DNA of 7,242 nucleotides. Source: Myxococcales bacterium (GTDB lineage Bacteria > Myxococcota_A > Polyangia > Polyangiales > Polyangiaceae). The position numbers and the translations under genes were made by a program. The stretch lies in assembly GCA_013298325.1 (NCBI GenBank), contig JAAFHJ010000246.1, forward strand, positions 1 through 7,242. Reading direction: 5' to 3'. The notes under the pieces are model-generated. The model was given only the letters and a program-made list of their open reading frames with translations. It had not been told where the DNA came from and searched no databases. Positions 5,680 through 7,242 of this stretch are shown one piece after another; position 1 is the stretch's first letter; every line of letters starts with the position of its first letter.

Positions 5680-6945
5680 TCAGGGGGCGGCGAGGAGCGG
5701 GGCGAGGTGCTCGAGGGCATCCCCCCAGGCGCGATCGAGGCTCACGGCGGGGCGCGGCCCGGGGAGTTGGGCCGTGTAGCCGTAGTTCCAGAGGCGATCG
5801 TGGATGGCAAAACAGGCGCCAGGGGTGCGCTTCGCGGGGCGTCGCGGCGCGTGGGGGGCCGGCTCTGTCCGTCCGCTCGCGGCGGCGGTAGGCTTCCCGG
5901 CGGCCGGTTTGGCCGGTTTGTTTTTTTCGCCCGCATCTCGGGGGTTCGTCGATAGGTCTACGCCATCGCGGGCGGCGCTCGCGGCACGGAGCGCCTCGAG
6001 AAAGAGCGGTTCTTCCTCTTTTGCGAGCTGCTCGCAGCGGCTTGCGACGCCTTTGAGGATCTCTTCGGTTGCGGCCCCTCCGAGGCGTGCGCACTCGGCG
6101 GCGGCCCAGAGACCGGCGCCGTCGACGCTCGCGAGTGGCGCGATTCCGCGACAGCTCTCCGCCAGTCCGTAGCGGAAGTCGACGGGGCGGCAGGGGGAGA
6201 AATCATCGTCAATGCAAAGCGTTCCGCTGACGCCGACGAGACGGTCGGTGCTCGCGCCGCCATAGGGAATTGGGGCGACCGTCTCAAGATCGGGGAGGCG
6301 GTAGGTCAGCAGGTGGGTCGGCGACTGCCAGCGAATCTCCTGCCAGGGCACGACAAGCCGCTTCGCCGCCTCGCTCCGATCAAACAGCGGAGCAAAGAGA
6401 TCGGCCCCTTCGCCGGTCGCCGAGCCGCCGGGGAGCGTCAATGGGGAAAGTCCGTTTGGGCTACGCACGGCAACAAACGCCGCTTCGAGGGCGCCGCTAC
6501 GGCCATCGCGTACGACGAGATCTTCCGGCGCTTCCGTCGTCTTCGGCGCGCCGAGGTAGGTCGTCGCGGTGGCGCCGGGCGCTTTGCGGAGGCTAGAAGT
6601 GGAGGGAAATTCGGTATTTGCCTCGACGACGAGCCGATAGGTGAACTGGCGCTGATGGCTGATCGTCGTGCCGTCGAGCTCAATCGGCACGAGGCCAACG
6701 GCGCCGTTCTTCAGGAACTGGCAGCGCCGAAAGACGGCGGGGACGTCGCGCACCGACCCCATCGTTGCGAGCGCGTCCCGCTGGCGACGATCGATGCGGT
6801 CGCAGGCGGATGGCGGGGCGGCGACCAGCGCGGTGGGGCCGCTTGTAGGGGTGCTCGGCGTCGCCGGCATGCAGCCGAAGCCGAAGGCAACCGGGAGGAG
6901 CGGAGCGAAACGGGCGAGAGCGACGAGGGGCCGAAGGGGGGGCAT
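5680..6945 (-). CDS. Hypothetical secreted or lipoprotein-like protein, Cys-rich
   Basis: I do not recognise this 421-residue protein. Starts GTG (6948) and ATG (6945) are adjacent; ATG is chosen by codon preference, as no good Shine-Dalgarno supports either. The N-terminus has an arginine-flanked hydrophobic segment followed by FGFGCMPATP, consistent with export. Counting from the GTG, Cys26 could be lipidated, but the box lacks the usual Leu/Val at -3, so lipoprotein status is uncertain. A Pro/Ser/Thr spacer follows (27-48). The remainder holds eight more cysteines (49, 76, 245, 253, 266, 286, 305, 379), suited to disulfides in an oxidising compartment. A Lys/Ala/Pro-rich low-complexity linker (about 341-377) separates a small C-terminal segment. 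It lies 51 nt before dnaX in the same direction, but nothing in the protein suggests a replication role. An A AAA AAC heptamer occurs in the linker. Confidence 0.8.
   Translation of the reverse strand: MPPLRPLVALARFAPLLPVAFGFGCMPATPSTPTSGPTALVAAPPSACDRIDRRQRDALATMGSVRDVPAVFRRCQFLKNGAVGLVPIELDGTTISHQRQFTYRLVVEANTEFPSTSSLRKAPGATATTYLGAPKTTEAPEDLVVRDGRSGALEAAFVAVRSPNGLSPLTLPGGSATGEGADLFAPLFDRSEAAKRLVVPWQEIRWQSPTHLLTYRLPDLETVAPIPYGGASTDRLVGVSGTLCIDDDFSPCRPVDFRYGLAESCRGIAPLASVDGAGLWAAAECARLGGAATEEILKGVASRCEQLAKEEEPLFLEALRAASAARDGVDLSTNPRDAGEKNKPAKPAAGKPTAAASGRTEPAPHAPRRPAKRTPGACFAIHDRLWNYGYTAQLPGPRPAVSLDRAWGDALEHLAPLLAAP
5920..5926 (-). other. In-frame A AAA AAC slippery-type heptamer
   Basis: Codons 341-343 of the secreted-protein gene (numbered from GTG) read GAA AAA AAC, giving a perfect X XXY YYZ heptamer in the correct phase inside an A7 run (5921-5927). 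A -1 shift would replace the last 80 or so residues with about 113 Arg-rich residues, ending at 5582, inside dnaX. No clear downstream stimulatory stem was found by eye, and the alternative tail looks like ordinary out-of-frame sequence. Confidence 0.3.
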
Positions 6946-6989
6946 CACAGGGGGCGCATTTCACCAGAATTTGGGGCGCTTGTCCCCTC

Positions 6990-7242
6990 TCACATGCGTG
7001 GCGGATGAATCTGTTCGAGGAGCTCACGCCAGGCCGGATCGACGTGAACGACCGGAATTCGCAAGGGGATCTTCGTATCCCAGCCGCGATCGGCTTCCGC
7101 GAAGCAGGAGTGGGGCGGCCGTTGATCGTCATTCTCGATCGACGACTCTCGCTTGATCCGCCGGAAATCGTAGGGTGTGAGTTCGCCCCCGTCGTCGGTG
7201 GCCGGTTTCCGGGGGAGCGGCGAATGGCGGTCAAAGTTCGCG
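6990..7242 (-). CDS. C-terminal end of an unrecognised protein (5' end outside window)
   Basis: A minus-strand frame is open from the right edge (first full codon at 7241-7239) to TGA at 6990-6992, giving 83 residues with no good start codon inside, so the gene begins beyond the window. Coding is supported by strongly GC-ending codons and a natural mix of charged, aromatic and aliphatic residues, for example ELTPYDFRRIKRESS, CFAEADRGWDTKIPLRIPVV and DPAWRELLEQIHPP. The competing minus frame here (start near 7234, running into the next gene) has poorer third-position bias and a Ser/Arg/Pro-heavy product. I recognise no family or motif. It is cytoplasmic-looking, with no membrane segment in the visible part. 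It lies 41-44 nt upstream of the secreted-protein gene in the same direction and may share its transcript. Confidence 0.75.
   Translation of the reverse strand, partial: ANFDRHSPLPRKPATDDGGELTPYDFRRIKRESSIENDDQRPPHSCFAEADRGWDTKIPLRIPVVHVDPAWRELLEQIHPPRM

Noticed and set aside
6680..7234. Minus-strand open frame of 184 codons covering the start of the secreted-protein gene
   Set aside because: It overlaps two better-supported frames, has weaker third-position G+C, and gives a Ser/Arg/Pro-heavy product.
1..7242. CRISPR array, insertion sequence, prophage, toxin-antitoxin or defence genes
   Set aside because: No regularly spaced direct repeats, transposase or integrase motifs, terminal repeats or defence domains were seen; the gene content is mainly conserved core functions.

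Overview
The window is a GC-rich bacterial chromosome segment (about two thirds G+C by eye, not computed), almost entirely coding, with two convergent gene blocks. The protein set fits a Gram-negative deltaproteobacterial or Myxococcota-type genome: a large TPR protein whose C-terminus resembles TPR proteins common in Myxococcota, a DUF374 acyltransferase, and a cysteine-rich secreted or lipoprotein-like product. This placement is inference from recalled family resemblance; no marker in the window proves it.

Plus strand, 1-1919: the 3' part of a TPR-repeat gene, cut by the left window edge, overlaps a DUF374 lysophospholipid-acyltransferase-like gene by ATGA. A GC-rich hairpin with a U-rich tail lies just after the TPR stop codon, inside the first codons of the acyltransferase gene. 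It could lower transcription into the second gene.

Minus strand, 7242-1925, in transcription order: the 3' end of an unrecognised gene (cut by the right edge), a secreted or lipoprotein-like protein of about 421 aa, dnaX (full-length tau type), ybaB/ebfC, recR and ridA. dnaX-ybaB-recR is a classic bacterial replication/repair cluster: clamp-loader ATPase, nucleoid-associated protein, and RecFOR recombination mediator. ybaB and recR overlap by one base. ridA (reactive enamine/imine deaminase) follows 32 nt later with its own Shine-Dalgarno. All gaps are at most 51 nt, so one transcript is plausible, but I could not identify a promoter.

The two blocks meet tail to tail with 5 nt between stop codons (1919 and 1925). 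Two inverted repeats lie at this junction. One, read on the minus strand 50 nt past ridA, folds as a 13-bp stem capped by C(UUCG)G and is a good candidate for the 3' end of the dnaX-ridA transcript.

I see no CRISPR array, mobile element, tRNA, rRNA, defence system or replication origin, and no gene-free stretch over 300 bases. No clearly new multi-gene system is evident. The most unusual signals are small RNA-level or residue-level ones: the UUCG hairpin, the TPR/DUF374 attenuator-like hairpin, an AT-rich T5 slip-like site with an immediate -1 stop in the dnaX linker, an in-frame A AAA AAC heptamer in the secreted-protein gene, and a RecR lacking the usual first Toprim glutamate.
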